51,264 nucleotides of DNA from Sphingomonas sp. Leaf22 (GCF_001421715.1 NZ_LMKP01000017.1:1-51264), one strand, 5' to 3'. Shown: positions 19,129 to 28,386, numbered from the stretch's first letter. Numbers and translations: made by a program. The notes: generated by a model from the letters alone, not told the origin.

Positions 19129-19734
19129 ATGACGACCTTCATTCTCGATGCCATCGCGCGCGGCGGCTATATCGGCATCTTCCTGTTGATGGCGCTGGAA
19201 AATGTCGTGCCACCGATCCCGTCGGAGGTCATCATGGGCCTTGGCGGGATGGCGGTCGCGCGCGGCGACATGACGATGGTGCCGTTGCTGCTATGGGGGA
19301 CCGCCGGGACTACGGCCGGCAATTACTTCTGGTACGCGATCGGGCGGCGGTTCGGCTATCACGGGCTCAAGCCGTTCGTCGATCGCTGGGGCCGGTGGCT
19401 GACCGTCGAATGGGAGGATGTCGAGAAGCTGCACCGCTTTTTCCGCAAACATGGCGGCAAGACGGTGTTCGTCTTCCGGTTCATGCCGACGTTCCGCACG
19501 CTGATCTCGCTGCCCGCCGGCATGGCGTGCATGCCGCGCTGGCGCTTTTTTCTCGCGACCTTCACCGGCAGCATCGTGTGGAATGCGGTGCTCGCCTATG
19601 CCGGGCTGTGGCTGGGATCGAATTTCGAACAGCTCGACCAGTATGTCGGCCCGGTCGCGATCGGCATGTCGGTCGCGATCGTGCTGTTCTACGTGTACCG
19701 CGTCGTCACGTGGAAGCCGCGGGCGCAACGCTGA
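19129..19734 (+). CDS. DedA family integral membrane protein
   Basis: 201 residues with the DedA signature: LENVVPPIPSEVIMGLGGM near residue 25, then GTTAGNYFWYAIGRRFG, and FVFRFMPTFRTLISLPAGMACM with the reentrant-helix arginines. About five hydrophobic segments are present. DedA proteins are thought to act as lipid flippases, including for undecaprenyl phosphate and phosphatidylethanolamine, dependent on the proton motive force; the substrate of this copy is not known. It starts 36 bases after gshB and ends upstream of a bidirectional terminator. Confidence 0.9.
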   Translation: MTTFILDAIARGGYIGIFLLMALENVVPPIPSEVIMGLGGMAVARGDMTMVPLLLWGTAGTTAGNYFWYAIGRRFGYHGLKPFVDRWGRWLTVEWEDVEKLHRFFRKHGGKTVFVFRFMPTFRTLISLPAGMACMPRWRFFLATFTGSIVWNAVLAYAGLWLGSNFEQLDQYVGPVAIGMSVAIVLFYVYRVVTWKPRAQR

Positions 19735-19813
19735 CGTCGATCGCGTGCGGTACCGGCCGATCAGAGCGGGCACTGGCGCAGCGCGTCACGCGAACCAATG
19801 CAGCCCCACATGA

Positions 19814-19843
19814 AAATCGCCCCGGTGTGACCCGGGGCGATTT
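19814..19843. terminator. Bidirectional rho-independent terminator between dedA and the DUF4167 gene
   Basis: A 12-bp perfect stem, AAATCGCCCCGG with CCGGGGCGATTT, around a 6-nt loop. The A run on one side and TTTCGTTT on the other let it act on both convergent transcripts. It lies 79 bases after dedA and 24 bases after the DUF4167 stop. Confidence 0.88.
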
Positions 19844-19867
19844 CGTTTACGTGCCGTGCGCGCCCGA

Positions 19868-20854
19868 TCAGGCGACGGGCGGGGCGGCCTCTTCTTCCGT
19901 ACGCACGCGCCGGCGGCGGCGCGGGCGGTCGGCAGCATCGTCGCCGGCCGACAGCGCCGGCGGCAGGCGGTCGGCTTCGATCGACGGTGCCGCTTCCTCG
20001 ACGGGGGCCGGCGCAGCTTCGGCGCGGGCGCGCGGCGTGCGGCGACGGACCGGCTTCGCTTCGGTCGCTTCAGCAGTAACCGGAACGGGTGCCGGTTCGG
20101 CTACCGGAGCCACGTCGATCTGCTGCTCGGCCTGCTGCGTGCCGACTTCGCCCTCGACACCGCGCCGTTCGCCCGGATCGGCGGCCGGCTGCTGCATCCG
20201 GCCACCGTCGCGGCGCAGACGCTCGCGCGGCTGGCGTTCTTCCCGCGGCGCGCGGTCTTCGCGCGACTGACGCTCTTCGCGTGGCTGACGGTCGTCACGG
20301 GGGGCACGGTCGTCGCGAGCCTGACGTTCTTCACGCGGCTGGCGATCCTCACGAGGAGCGCGGTCGTCGCGGGCCTGACGCTCTTCGCGCTGGCCGCGGT
20401 CTTCGCGCGGCTGGCGATCGTCCCGGGCGTAGCGATCGTCGCGCTGGGCGCGGGGCTGGCGGTCGTCACGATTGCCACGATCTTCACGCGGGCGATCGTC
20501 GCGCTGGTTGCCACGATCGTTGCCGGCCTCGTTCTCGTCGAGATCGAAATCCTCGTCATCGGCACCGTCGAAATCGTCGCGGGCGCGACGCTGTTCCTCG
20601 ACACGCGAGCGACCGGCTTCGAGCACGCGGAAATAATGGTCGGCGAACTGGAGGTAATATTCGGTGTTCACCCGATCGCCGGCGCGTTGGGCGTCGGCGG
20701 CGAGGTTCTTGTACTTTTCCAGCAACTGCGCCGCATTGCCACGCGCGCGATTGTCGATGCGATTGCCGTTGTCGCGCGAATTGCCGCCGCCGGTTCCCGG
20801 CTGACGCTGAGTACCGCGACCGCGACGGCGGCCGGCCTGACGATTGTTCATCAA
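19868..20854 (-). CDS. DUF4167 domain protein with long charged disordered tail
   Basis: 328 residues (327 if the second ATG is used). The conserved domain is at residues 1-90: basic MNNRQAGRRRGRG, then NAAQLLEKYKNLAADAQRAG and NTEYYLQFADHYFRVL, the classic DUF4167 text. The rest is of low complexity: about 110 residues of Arg/Asp/Gln repeats such as DDRQPREDR and REERQARDD, then a proline/alanine-rich acidic part and a basic cluster (RPRRRRRVR). It is probably RNA-associated, judging from its charge only. It sits after prmC, the usual order in these genomes. The repeats make the DNA itself internally repetitive between about 20200 and 20500. Confidence 0.88.
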   Translation of the reverse strand: MMNNRQAGRRRGRGTQRQPGTGGGNSRDNGNRIDNRARGNAAQLLEKYKNLAADAQRAGDRVNTEYYLQFADHYFRVLEAGRSRVEEQRRARDDFDGADDEDFDLDENEAGNDRGNQRDDRPREDRGNRDDRQPRAQRDDRYARDDRQPREDRGQREERQARDDRAPREDRQPREERQARDDRAPRDDRQPREERQSREDRAPREERQPRERLRRDGGRMQQPAADPGERRGVEGEVGTQQAEQQIDVAPVAEPAPVPVTAEATEAKPVRRRTPRARAEAAPAPVEEAAPSIEADRLPPALSAGDDAADRPRRRRRVRTEEEAAPPVA

Positions 20855-21094
20855 GGGTTGGTTGTCCTGTCCTTACCTGTCCGTCGATCTACCGATCGCG
20901 GATGCGAGCAAATCCGCAAGGCGATGCACGGGCACCGTCCGCCTGCCATGACCACCGGACGACAGTGGCGCACATGACGATGGAAGGAGCCACGCCCCGC
21001 AATCAACGACCTGGTCGATGGTGCCTGCCCCAAGCCGGTCTTAGCGGCTGCGCACGGCTTCTCCAAGGAAAATATGGCTTCGAAGCGCCGGATT

Positions 21095-21913
21095 TCAACC
21101 GGCAACCACACAGCGCGGCCGGTCGCCGAGGTCGCGTACCAGTCGCGCCGACAGGCCGGCGGCACGGACCAGCGCGAGGACGGCATCGCCCTGTTCATGC
21201 CCGATCTCGATCGCGGCGATCCCGCCGGGCGCGAGCAGGCGCGGCAGGTCGGGGACGATGCGGCGATAATCGTCCAGCCCGTCCGCTCCGGCGAACAATG
21301 CCGCCGCGGGTTCGTGACCGGCCACCTCCTGCGGCAACGCCTCCGCCGTCCCGATATAGGGCGGATTGGCGAGGATCAGGTCGAAGCGTTCGTCGATCCC
21401 GGCGGTCCAGTCGCCCGGCTGCAGGACGGCACGATCCGCCAATCCCAGCGCGACAGCATTGCGGCGGGCATAGTCGAGCGCCGTTTCCGACGCGTCGATG
21501 CCCAGCCCGCTCGCCTGCGGCCATTCGGCCAGCGCCGCCAGCAGCAGCGTGCCGGGTCCGGTGCCGAGGTCGAGGATGCGTCGTGGCGGACGTTCCGCGA
21601 AATGGTCGACCGCCGCCTCGATCAGCGTCTCGCTATCGGCGCGCGGCACCAGCACGCCGGGACCGACCGCGAGATCGATCGTCCAGAAGGCGCGGCTGCC
21701 GGTGATGTAGGCCACCGGTTCGTGGGTCAGGCGTCGTCGAACCAAGGGCTCGAACGTTGTCGGCACCGGATCGTCGAGCCGGGCAAGCAGCATTGCCTCC
21801 CGCGTGCAGCCTAGCGCATGGGCAGCGAGGAGTTCGGCGTCGAGACGAGGGGAGTCGGAGACGGGGGCGACCCGCGCCGTTGCTTCGGTCAGCGCTTTGC
21901 GGAGCGTGGTCAT
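21095..21913 (-). CDS. prmC: Release factor glutamine N5-methyltransferase
   Basis: Methylates the GGQ glutamine of release factors RF1 and RF2. 272 residues. The SAM motif is ILDLGTGPGTLLLAALAEW and the catalytic motif is LILANPPYIGTAEALPQEVA; EPLVRRRLTHEPVAYITGSR is the helical N-terminal domain signature. It follows prfA, its substrate gene, with a family E repeat filling the spacer. The start ATG at 21913 lies just outside the repeat end. Confidence 0.94.
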   Translation of the reverse strand: MTTLRKALTEATARVAPVSDSPRLDAELLAAHALGCTREAMLLARLDDPVPTTFEPLVRRRLTHEPVAYITGSRAFWTIDLAVGPGVLVPRADSETLIEAAVDHFAERPPRRILDLGTGPGTLLLAALAEWPQASGLGIDASETALDYARRNAVALGLADRAVLQPGDWTAGIDERFDLILANPPYIGTAEALPQEVAGHEPAAALFAGADGLDDYRRIVPDLPRLLAPGGIAAIEIGHEQGDAVLALVRAAGLSARLVRDLGDRPRCVVAG

Positions 21914-21914
21914 G

Positions 21915-22160
21915 GGTTCACGCGAAGGCGCGAAGACGCGAAGGAAAGAAGAGAGATTTCGCGCAGAGGCGCAGAGGCGCAGAGGCGCAGAGAGGGTGCC
22001 CTATGGGCGACATTCTACGCTGTAAGGCGCCTTCCGACTGGATTGCGATGACGGTTGAGAGGGATCGCTGCGCGATCAGCCTTCGCAACCTCTCTGCGCC
22101 TCTTCGCCTCTGCGCGAAATCTAACCTTCTTCTTCGTGTCTTCGCGCCTTCGCGTGAACC
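21915..22160. repeat. Long interrupted inverted repeat, family E, copy 2
   Basis: The left arm runs from GGTTCACGCGAAGGCGCGAA to a tandem array of GCAGAGGC units (about 21958-21995). The right arm is its inverse (CTCTGCGCCTCTTCGCCTCT to TTCGCGTGAACC). The centre of about 85 bases is unrelated to that of copy 1 at 4752-4946. The repeat fills the prfA-prmC spacer almost exactly. Confidence 0.85.
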
Positions 22161-22164
22161 AAAA

Positions 22165-23238
22165 TCAAGCATCCAGCGTCGCCAGCCGCTCCGCTTCGTC
22201 CTGCGCGATCAGTGCGCCGATCAGTTCTTCCATCTCGCCTTCCAGTATTTCCGGCAGGCGATGCAGCGTCAGGTTGATGCGGTGATCGGTCACCCGTCCC
22301 TGCGGGAAATTATAGGTGCGGATGCGTTCGGACCGGTCGCCCGATCCGACCATCGACCGGCGCGTGCCGGCGCGTTCGTCGGCAAGGCGCGCGCGTTCGG
22401 CCTCGTACAGTCGGGTGCGCAGGACCTTCAGCGCCTTGGCCTTGTTCTTGTGCTGCGACTTTTCGTCCTGCTGGATCACGACCAGCCCGGTCGGCAAGTG
22501 GGTGATGCGTACCGCCGAATCGGTTGTGTTGACCGACTGCCCCCCCGGCCCCGACGAGCGATAGACGTCGATGCGCAGGTCACGCGCCTCGTCGATCTGG
22601 ACGTCGACTTCCTCGGCTTCGGGCAGGACGGCGACGGTCGCGGCGCTGGTATGGATGCGCCCGCCACTCTCGGTCGCGGGCACGCGCTGGACGCGGTGGA
22701 CGCCGCTTTCGAATTTCATCCGCGCGAACACGCCCGCGCCGGTCACGCTGGCGACGACTTCCTTGTAACCGCCCGCGTCCGACACCGATGCCGAGATCAG
22801 TTCGACCCGCCAGCCGCGATTGTCGGCATAGCGTTGGTACATGCGGAACAGGTCGCCGGCGAACAGCGCCGCTTCGTCGCCGCCGGTGCCGGCGCGGATT
22901 TCGAGCATCGCCGCGCGTTCGTCGGCGGCGTCGCGCGGCAGCAGCGCCAGCGCGAGCGCACGTTCGGCCGTGTCGAGTTGCTGGCGGTTGGCGTGCAGTT
23001 CCTCGACCGCCATCGCGCGCAGGTCGTCATCGGCGTCCTGCGTCATATAGGCGAGGCTCTCGCTCTCGGCGCGCAGCCGCCGCACCTCGCCCGCCGCCTG
23101 TGCGACGGGTTCGAGCTCGGCATATTCCTTCGACACCGCGACGAAGCGGTCGCCGGGCAGGTCGCCCGTCGCCATCTGCGCCGCCAGTTCGTCGCGCCGC
23201 GCCTCGATTTGGGCGATGCGTTCGGGAGCGATGGTCAT
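22165..23238 (-). CDS. prfA: Peptide chain release factor 1
   Basis: Recognises UAA and UAG and triggers peptide release. 357 residues. Visible are the RF1 codon-reading tripeptide PAT in [18 protein letters not shown], the GGQ motif in [18 protein letters not shown], and [17 protein letters not shown]. The ATG overlaps the hisS stop (ATGA at 23235-23238), so translation is coupled to hisS. prmC lies downstream after the family E repeat. Confidence 0.96.
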   Translation of the reverse strand: MTIAPERIAQIEARRDELAAQMATGDLPGDRFVAVSKEYAELEPVAQAAGEVRRLRAESESLAYMTQDADDDLRAMAVEELHANRQQLDTAERALALALLPRDAADERAAMLEIRAGTGGDEAALFAGDLFRMYQRYADNRGWRVELISASVSDAGGYKEVVASVTGAGVFARMKFESGVHRVQRVPATESGGRIHTSAATVAVLPEAEEVDVQIDEARDLRIDVYRSSGPGGQSVNTTDSAVRITHLPTGLVVIQQDEKSQHKNKAKALKVLRTRLYEAERARLADERAGTRRSMVGSGDRSERIRTYNFPQGRVTDHRINLTLHRLPEILEGEMEELIGALIAQDEAERLATLDA

Positions 23239-24533
23239 GGATTATTGAAACCCGCGCTAGCCATGTCCCAGCCGAAACGCTCCCCAAGTGCATTCCGAAC
23301 TAAGTCGTTGATTCGGTCCTGCTCGTAGTTTGGGGCGTTCGATCGGAAATGGCTCATACTCAATACTGACTGAACAGAAGAGCCCTGCCGTATGAACAGT
23401 ACCGATCCAGTCTTATCCTTCTTTGCAAGCTCAATTCGTCGCTTCGCGTTGCCTCGATACGCAAGGATACTTGAAATTCCTGCTCGGCGTAGAAGAGCGA
23501 CAGCTTCGACAGCGTCTTTTTCGAGATCGGGCTTGTCGGGTATGACGGTGACAGTTGGATAGACGGCCTCAGGCTCCTGCAGCAGCATCGCCAGCCGCTC
23601 AATCCCCGCCGCCCAGCCGACGCCGGGCGTGGCGGGGCCACCGAGGCTCTCGATCAACCCGTCATAGCGTCCGCCGGCCAGCACCGTCCCTTGCGCGCCC
23701 AGCCGGTCGGTGACGAATTCGAACGCGGTGTGGCGGTAATAGTCGAGCCCGCGCACCAGCCGGTCGTTGCGGGTCCACTTCACCCCCGCCGCGTCCAGCC
23801 CGCCGGTCACCGCCGCGAAGAAGTCGGCCGCCTCCGCCGTCAGATACCCGTCGATGCCCGGTGCCGAATCGGCGATCGGGCGATCGCGCGGGTCCTTCGA
23901 ATCGAGAATGCGCATCGGATTTTTGTCGAGCCGCTTGAGGCTATCTTCCGACAGGTCGCCGCGATGGCCCATGAAATGCTCGACCAGCGCGGTGCGCCAA
24001 GCGTCGCGCGTCGCGGCATCGCCCAGCGTGTTGAGCTGCAACGTCACGCCGTCGGCTATGCCGAGTTCGTGGAGCAGCTGATCGGCCATCGCCAGCAATT
24101 CGACATCGGCCATCGGCTCGGCCGCGCCGATCACTTCGGCGTCGATCTGATGGAACTGGCGATAGCGGCCCTTTTGGGGGCGTTCGTAGCGGAACACGGG
24201 CCCATGCGTCGCGAGCTTGAGCGGCGCATATTGCTGCCACCCCTCGGTCAGGTACGCGCGGGCGATGCCGGCGGTGAATTCGGGACGCAGCGTCAGCGAA
24301 TCGCCGCCGCGATCCTCGAACGAATACATTTCCTTCGACACGACGTCGGTCGTCTCGCCCAGCGAGCGCGCGAAGACCGCGGTCGATTCGAACACCGGCA
24401 CCTCGACCCGCGAGAAGCAGTACAGGCGGCGGACGCGTTCGAACGTTTCGGCGACATGGGCGAAGCGCCGTTCGAAATCGCCGAATATGTCCTGGGTGCC
24501 CCGGACGGGGCGGGGGGTGGTGATCTTGGCCAT
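23235..24533 (-). CDS. hisS: Histidyl-tRNA synthetase with divergent C-terminal domain
   Basis: 432 residues. The catalytic core is standard: [28 protein letters not shown] (motif 2 region), [19 protein letters not shown], the histidine-binding [15 protein letters not shown] and [29 protein letters not shown] (motif 3). The anticodon-binding domain after residue 330 is atypical: [20 protein letters not shown] is near normal, but the tail [19 protein letters not shown] and onward has no match I recognise. The DNA there (about 23270-23500) has GC content near 50 percent, counted on two 60-base blocks, far below its neighbours. The start ATG at 24533 gives the normal N terminus. Confidence 0.92.
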   Translation of the reverse strand: MAKITTPRPVRGTQDIFGDFERRFAHVAETFERVRRLYCFSRVEVPVFESTAVFARSLGETTDVVSKEMYSFEDRGGDSLTLRPEFTAGIARAYLTEGWQQYAPLKLATHGPVFRYERPQKGRYRQFHQIDAEVIGAAEPMADVELLAMADQLLHELGIADGVTLQLNTLGDAATRDAWRTALVEHFMGHRGDLSEDSLKRLDKNPMRILDSKDPRDRPIADSAPGIDGYLTAEAADFFAAVTGGLDAAGVKWTRNDRLVRGLDYYRHTAFEFVTDRLGAQGTVLAGGRYDGLIESLGGPATPGVGWAAGIERLAMLLQEPEAVYPTVTVIPDKPDLEKDAVEAVALLRRAGISSILAYRGNAKRRIELAKKDKTGSVLFIRQGSSVQSVLSMSHFRSNAPNYEQDRINDLVRNALGERFGWDMASAGFNNP

Positions 24534-24695
24534 TGGGCGGCGGTATTTATGGTCTTCGCCGTCCGAACGCCAGCGATTAGCGTGACGGTACGGCGTTCGC
24601 GCCTGCCCGGTCGGGCGGCGACGTCGCGAACGCGCACCATTGACCATGTCCGCCCGACTGTGGCAGTGGCATCGCCTCCACGCCGCAGCGTGCGG

Positions 24696-24769
24696 GCGGG
24701 TATAGTACAATGGTAGTACAGCAGCCTTCCAAGCTGAATACACGGGTTCGATTCCCGTTACCCGCTCCA
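24696..24769 (+). tRNA. tRNA-Gly, anticodon TCC
   Basis: 74 bases including an encoded CCA. The acceptor GCGGGTA pairs with TACCCGC; the anticodon loop is CTTCCAA on a CAGC/GCTG stem; the T arm is CGGGTTCGATTCCCG. The discriminator is T. It begins 162 bases upstream of hisS on the opposite strand. Confidence 0.97.
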
Positions 24770-24774
24770 ATCCC

Positions 24775-25116
24775 CTATCGCGGACCGAACAGGATCACCG
24801 CGCAGCCGGCGACACACAGCGCGGCCCCGGTCAGGTCGAACCGGTCGGGCACCAGCCCTTCGACCGCCCAGCCCCACAGCACCGCGCTCAGGATATAGAC
24901 GCCACCATAGGCCGCATAGGCGCGCCCGGCCCCGGCGGCATCGCTTTGCGCCAGCACCCATGCGAATGCCGCGAGCGCCGCGACGCCCGGCAGCAGCCAC
25001 CATGGCGAACGGTCGAGCCGCCACCATGCCCAGAAGGCGAAACAGCCGCCGATTTCGAGCAGTGCGGCGATAGCGAAGAGGATCGGGGTCGGGATAGGCT
25101 TTTCCCGTAAAAGCAC
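24775..25116 (-). CDS. YnfA family (UPF0060) small membrane protein
   Basis: 113 residues with four hydrophobic segments. The family text is clear: [20 protein letters not shown], then [39 protein letters not shown] and the ending FGPR. YnfA is related to small multidrug resistance transporters and in Shigella exports some dyes; the physiological role is uncertain. The gene lies between two tRNA genes, with its stop codon five bases from the CCA end of tRNA-Gly on the other strand and its start 22 bases after tRNA-Tyr, so it could be processed from the same transcript as tRNA-Tyr. Confidence 0.92.
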   Translation of the reverse strand: MLLREKPIPTPILFAIAALLEIGGCFAFWAWWRLDRSPWWLLPGVAALAAFAWVLAQSDAAGAGRAYAAYGGVYILSAVLWGWAVEGLVPDRFDLTGAALCVAGCAVILFGPR

Positions 25117-25138
25117 CGCCGCGCCGAAGCGCGGGCGG

Positions 25139-25225
25139 TGGTGGACAGGGCTGGATTCGAACCAGCGTACGGGAAACCCGGGCAGATTTACAGTCTGCTG
25201 CCTTTAACCACTCGGCCACCTGTCC
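25139..25225 (-). tRNA. tRNA-Tyr, anticodon GTA
   Basis: 87 bases with a long variable arm (class II) and encoded CCA. The acceptor GGACAGG pairs with CCTGTCC, the discriminator is A, the anticodon loop has CTGTAAA, the D arm contains GGCCGAGTGG, and the T arm GGTTCGAATCC. Its GUN anticodon makes it a substrate of the Tgt encoded at 12651. Confidence 0.97.
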
Positions 25226-25362
25226 AGCCGCCACCTGAACGGGCGGGCCGTTCAAGCGAGCGCGCCCATTGCCGGTCCGCAGCGGCGCTGTCAACGCCTT
25301 GCGCCACTTTGTCGGGCAACTTAGCGTCGCAGCCCTGACTTTTTTGATGTGAGGGCACCCCA

Positions 25363-26958
25363 TTGCGCGCAATCCTGCTGGCCACCACCCTGATCGCCGC
25401 TCCGCTGGCGGCACAGAGCGTCGATCGCGACGCCGTGAACCGGATCATCGACGAGGGCACCAGCCATACGCAGGTCATGCCGATCGCCCAGCACCTGACC
25501 GACCGGATCGGCCCGCGCCTGCCCAATTCGCCGGCGATGCGAGAGGCGGAACGCTGGACCGAGGCCAAGTTTCGCGAATGGGGTCTCACCGCGAGCAAGG
25601 AAGGGTTCGAGTTCGGGCGCGGCTGGACGATCGAACGCTCCAGCGTCCGCATGGTCACACCGCGACCGGTACAGCTGACCGCGATCCCGATCGCGTGGAC
25701 GCCCGGCACCAACGGCCGCATCACCGCGCCGGTGATCGTCGCCCCGATCGCGGAAGAAAAGGACTTTGCCGACTGGCGCGGCAAGCTGTCGGGCAAGGTC
25801 GTGATGGTCAGCAAGCCCGGCACCGGATCGGAACCGGATGAAGCGCCGTTCCGCCGCCTGACCGGCGAGGATCTGGCCAAGGCTGATAGCTGGCGCGAGC
25901 CGGTGTTCGACCCCGCCGATACCGATCGCCGCGCCAAGCGGCTCGACTTCGCGCGCAAGCTCGATGCGTTCCTGAAAAGCGAGGGCGCGGTGGCGATGGC
26001 GACCATGTCGTCGCGCGACGGCAAGCTGCTGCACGGGTCGGGTTACCTCTTCACCCGCGAGGTCGCGCCCGCCTTGCCAGCAATCGAGATCGCGGCGGAG
26101 GATTATCGCCGGCTCGCGCGCCTGTCGGTCGACGGCGCGGCACCGACGATCGAAATCGACACGCAGGTTCGCTTCGACGACAGCGACGCCACTGCCTACA
26201 ACATCATCGCCGACCTGCCCGGCACCGATCCCAAGGCCGGCTATGTCATGGCGGGCGCGCATTTCGACAGCTGGGTCGCGGGCGACGGGGCCGCCGACAA
26301 TGCCGCGGGCACCGCGGTGGTGATGGAGGCGGCGCGCATCCTCTCGACGCTGAAGGTCCGGCCGAAGCGCACCATCCGTTTCGCGCTGTGGAATGCCGAG
26401 GAACAGGGGCTGCTCGGCAGCCTCGCCTATGTCGAACAGCATATCGCGGCGCGGCCCGAACCGGCGGGCGGCAAGGATGGCGGGCTGGCGCGCTTCTATG
26501 GCTGGACCAACCGCTTTCCGATCACGAAGAAGCCCGGCTATGATGCGATGACCGCGTATTTCAACATCGACAACGGATCGGGCAAGATCCGCGGGATCAA
26601 TGCCGAGAACAATGTCGCCGCGGTGCCGACCCTGCGCGAATGGCTCAGCCCCTTCGCATCGATGGGCGCGACCACCGTCGCCAACCGGCGGACCGGATCG
26701 ACCGATCACTATTTCTTCCAGTCGGTGGGCCTGCAGGGATACCAGTTCATTCAGGACCCGCTCGACTATGGCAGCCGCTTGCACCATACGAGCGTCGATA
26801 CCTACGATCACCTCAAAGGCCCCGATATGCGGCAGAACGCGATCATCCTCGCGTCGATCCTGCTGAGCGCGGCCAATGCCGAACGGCCGCTGCCGCGTCC
26901 GCCCCTGCCCACCCAGCCGGTCGCCACCGACCCCTACGCAATCCCTGAGAAAGACTGA
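25363..26958 (+). CDS. M28 family zinc peptidase, exported
   Basis: 531 residues. A short signal peptide (LRAILLATTLIAAPLAAQS) starts from TTG at 25363, with GAGGG seven bases before it. A long middle part contains a PA-like insert (RGKLSGKVVMVSKPG). The M28 domain has all five metal-site elements: VMAGAHFDSW, DGAADNAAGT, WNAEEQGLLGS, the Asp in FNIDNGSGKI, and LHHTSVDTYDHL. It is probably an aminopeptidase or carboxypeptidase acting in the periplasm or outside; substrates are not predictable. rlmB follows after one base. Confidence 0.91.
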   Translation: MRAILLATTLIAAPLAAQSVDRDAVNRIIDEGTSHTQVMPIAQHLTDRIGPRLPNSPAMREAERWTEAKFREWGLTASKEGFEFGRGWTIERSSVRMVTPRPVQLTAIPIAWTPGTNGRITAPVIVAPIAEEKDFADWRGKLSGKVVMVSKPGTGSEPDEAPFRRLTGEDLAKADSWREPVFDPADTDRRAKRLDFARKLDAFLKSEGAVAMATMSSRDGKLLHGSGYLFTREVAPALPAIEIAAEDYRRLARLSVDGAAPTIEIDTQVRFDDSDATAYNIIADLPGTDPKAGYVMAGAHFDSWVAGDGAADNAAGTAVVMEAARILSTLKVRPKRTIRFALWNAEEQGLLGSLAYVEQHIAARPEPAGGKDGGLARFYGWTNRFPITKKPGYDAMTAYFNIDNGSGKIRGINAENNVAAVPTLREWLSPFASMGATTVANRRTGSTDHYFFQSVGLQGYQFIQDPLDYGSRLHHTSVDTYDHLKGPDMRQNAIILASILLSAANAERPLPRPPLPTQPVATDPYAIPEKD

Positions 26959-26959
26959 C

Positions 26960-27712
26960 ATGGCCCGCAAAGGACACCGCCCCAGCAAGGCTTCACCGCA
27001 GCGTCCACGCTTCTGGGGCCGGCATGCCGCCTTTGCCGCGCTCGACAATCCCGAGCGGGTGATCCGCAAGATCTGGTGCACGCATGAAATGGGCGCGCAA
27101 CTGGTGCTGCCCGAGGGGGTGCCGGTGGTCTATGCCGAGGTCGCCGATCTGGCGCGGCTGGTCCCGGCCGATGCGCCGCACCAGGGCATCGTGATCGAGG
27201 CCGATCCGCTGGAGGATATCTGGCTGGCCGACCTGATCGAACAGGGGCGCGACGACGACCGGCCGATCCTGTTGCTCGATCAGGTGACCGACCCGCATAA
27301 TGTCGGCGCGATCCTGCGATCGGCGGCGGCGTTCGACGCGCTGGGCATCGTGACGCAGGACCGGCACGCCCCGCCCGAATCGGGCACGGTCGCGCGATCG
27401 GCATCGGGGGCGCTGGAAAGCGTGCCGTGGGTGCGGGTGGTGAACCTGTCGCGGGCACTGGTCGAGCTGGGCGAGGCCGGATACTGGCGCGTCGGGCTGA
27501 CCGGCAAGACCGACACGACGCTGGCACAGGCGCTGGGGCCGAAGCGGGTCGCGCTGGTGCTGGGGGCCGAGGGCGAGGGCATGCGGCAGAATACCGAGGC
27601 GCATTGCGACATCCTCGCCAAGCTGCCGATTTCGGACCGGGTGGAAAGTCTGAACGTGTCGAACGCGGCGGCGATCGCGTTGTATGCGGTGGCGATGGCG
27701 AAGGGAGACTGA
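26960..27712 (+). CDS. rlmB: 23S rRNA (guanosine-2'-O-)-methyltransferase RlmB, SpoU family
   Basis: 250 residues. The three SpoU motifs are present: ILLLDQVTDPHNVGAILRSA, VALVLGAEGEGM and ESLNVSNAAAIALY. The N-terminal substrate-binding domain (FWGRHAAFAAL...) is that of RlmB, which methylates G2251 of the peptidyl transferase P loop; the related TrmH lacks it. The ATG begins one base after the stop of the M28 gene, so the two are co-transcribed. Repeats F and G follow. Confidence 0.9.
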   Translation: MARKGHRPSKASPQRPRFWGRHAAFAALDNPERVIRKIWCTHEMGAQLVLPEGVPVVYAEVADLARLVPADAPHQGIVIEADPLEDIWLADLIEQGRDDDRPILLLDQVTDPHNVGAILRSAAAFDALGIVTQDRHAPPESGTVARSASGALESVPWVRVVNLSRALVELGEAGYWRVGLTGKTDTTLAQALGPKRVALVLGAEGEGMRQNTEAHCDILAKLPISDRVESLNVSNAAAIALYAVAMAKGD

Positions 27713-27741
27713 CGAAGCAGCGAAGCTGGTTCGCAGCCCTC

Positions 27742-28034
27742 CCAAGCCCGGCCGGCGGGGCAAAGCTCCCGACCGACGCCATGGGCTTTGCCCATGGCGG
27801 GTTGTTGTTTGGGGAGCCGGGTTCTCGACGGACGCTTCTCGACTTCGCTCGAAGCTGCTCGAACTGAACGGGGGGTGCTCCCCTACTCCCTACCCCCCAA
27901 CGACCCCGTTTGGTTCGAGTAGGGATCGAGCATCGTCGAGAGCCCGTATCGAGAACGGGGTTCCGCATACGCAGCCCGACATGGGCGAAGCCCATGTCGT
28001 CGGTCGGGCCGATCGCCCGCCGACCGGGCGGGGC
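27742..28034. repeat. Composite inverted repeats (families F and G) between convergent genes
   Basis: The outer arms are family F: GGGCTTTGCCCATGGCGGG around 27783-27801 and the inverse ATGGGCGAAGCCCATG around 27982-27997. Nested inside (27823-27958) is a second inverted pair, GTTCTCGACGGACGCTTCTC to GAGCCCGTATCGAGAAC. A third short hairpin, CCATGGGCTTTGCCCATGG, is a perfect palindrome with a small loop. The stretch lies between rlmB and the ferredoxin gene, which converge. A family F relative is at 29130-29194. Confidence 0.75.
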
Positions 28035-28068
28035 ATGGTGCGACCGGGGCTATCGCTGTGCTGCGTCT

Positions 28069-28386
28069 CTAATCTTCATCTGCAATGGTCACGGTGAGGC
28101 CCTCCAGCCCCGCCTCGAACCTCACCTGACACGACAACCGCGACGTATCGCGCCGGTCATCGACCGCATCCAACAGATCGTCCTCATCCTCGCCCATCGG
28201 CGGCAAGCGGTCGATGAATGCCGGGTCGACATAGACATGACAGGTCGCGCACGAACAGCCGCCGCCGCACAGCGCCAGCAGTTCGTCGAAGCCGTTGATC
28301 TTCAGCACTTCCATGACCGACAGCCCGGCCTCGCCGTCCACGGTTCGTTCTTCCCCGGCGCGGGTGACGACGGTAAGCTTGGGCAT
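28069..28386 (-). CDS. [2Fe-2S] ferredoxin, adrenodoxin type
   Basis: 105 residues. Cluster ligands are Cys40, Cys46, Cys49 (C-x5-C-x2-C in LCGGGCSCATCHVYVD) and Cys86 (RLSCQVRF). The extra Cys44 is not a usual ligand. The acidic segment MGEDEDDLLDAVDD is typical of adrenodoxin-like partners of cytochrome P450 or of Fe-S assembly ferredoxins. No P450 or reductase gene is adjacent and it is not in an isc cluster, so its partner is unknown. GGAGAACG precedes the ATG. It is divergent from the glycosylase gene. Confidence 0.93.
   Translation of the reverse strand: MPKLTVVTRAGEERTVDGEAGLSVMEVLKINGFDELLALCGGGCSCATCHVYVDPAFIDRLPPMGEDEDDLLDAVDDRRDTSRLSCQVRFEAGLEGLTVTIADED

Noticed and set aside
21958..21998. 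Tandem GCAGAGGC units as a CRISPR array
   Set aside because: Units are directly adjacent with no spacers, and the array is one arm of the family E inverted repeat.
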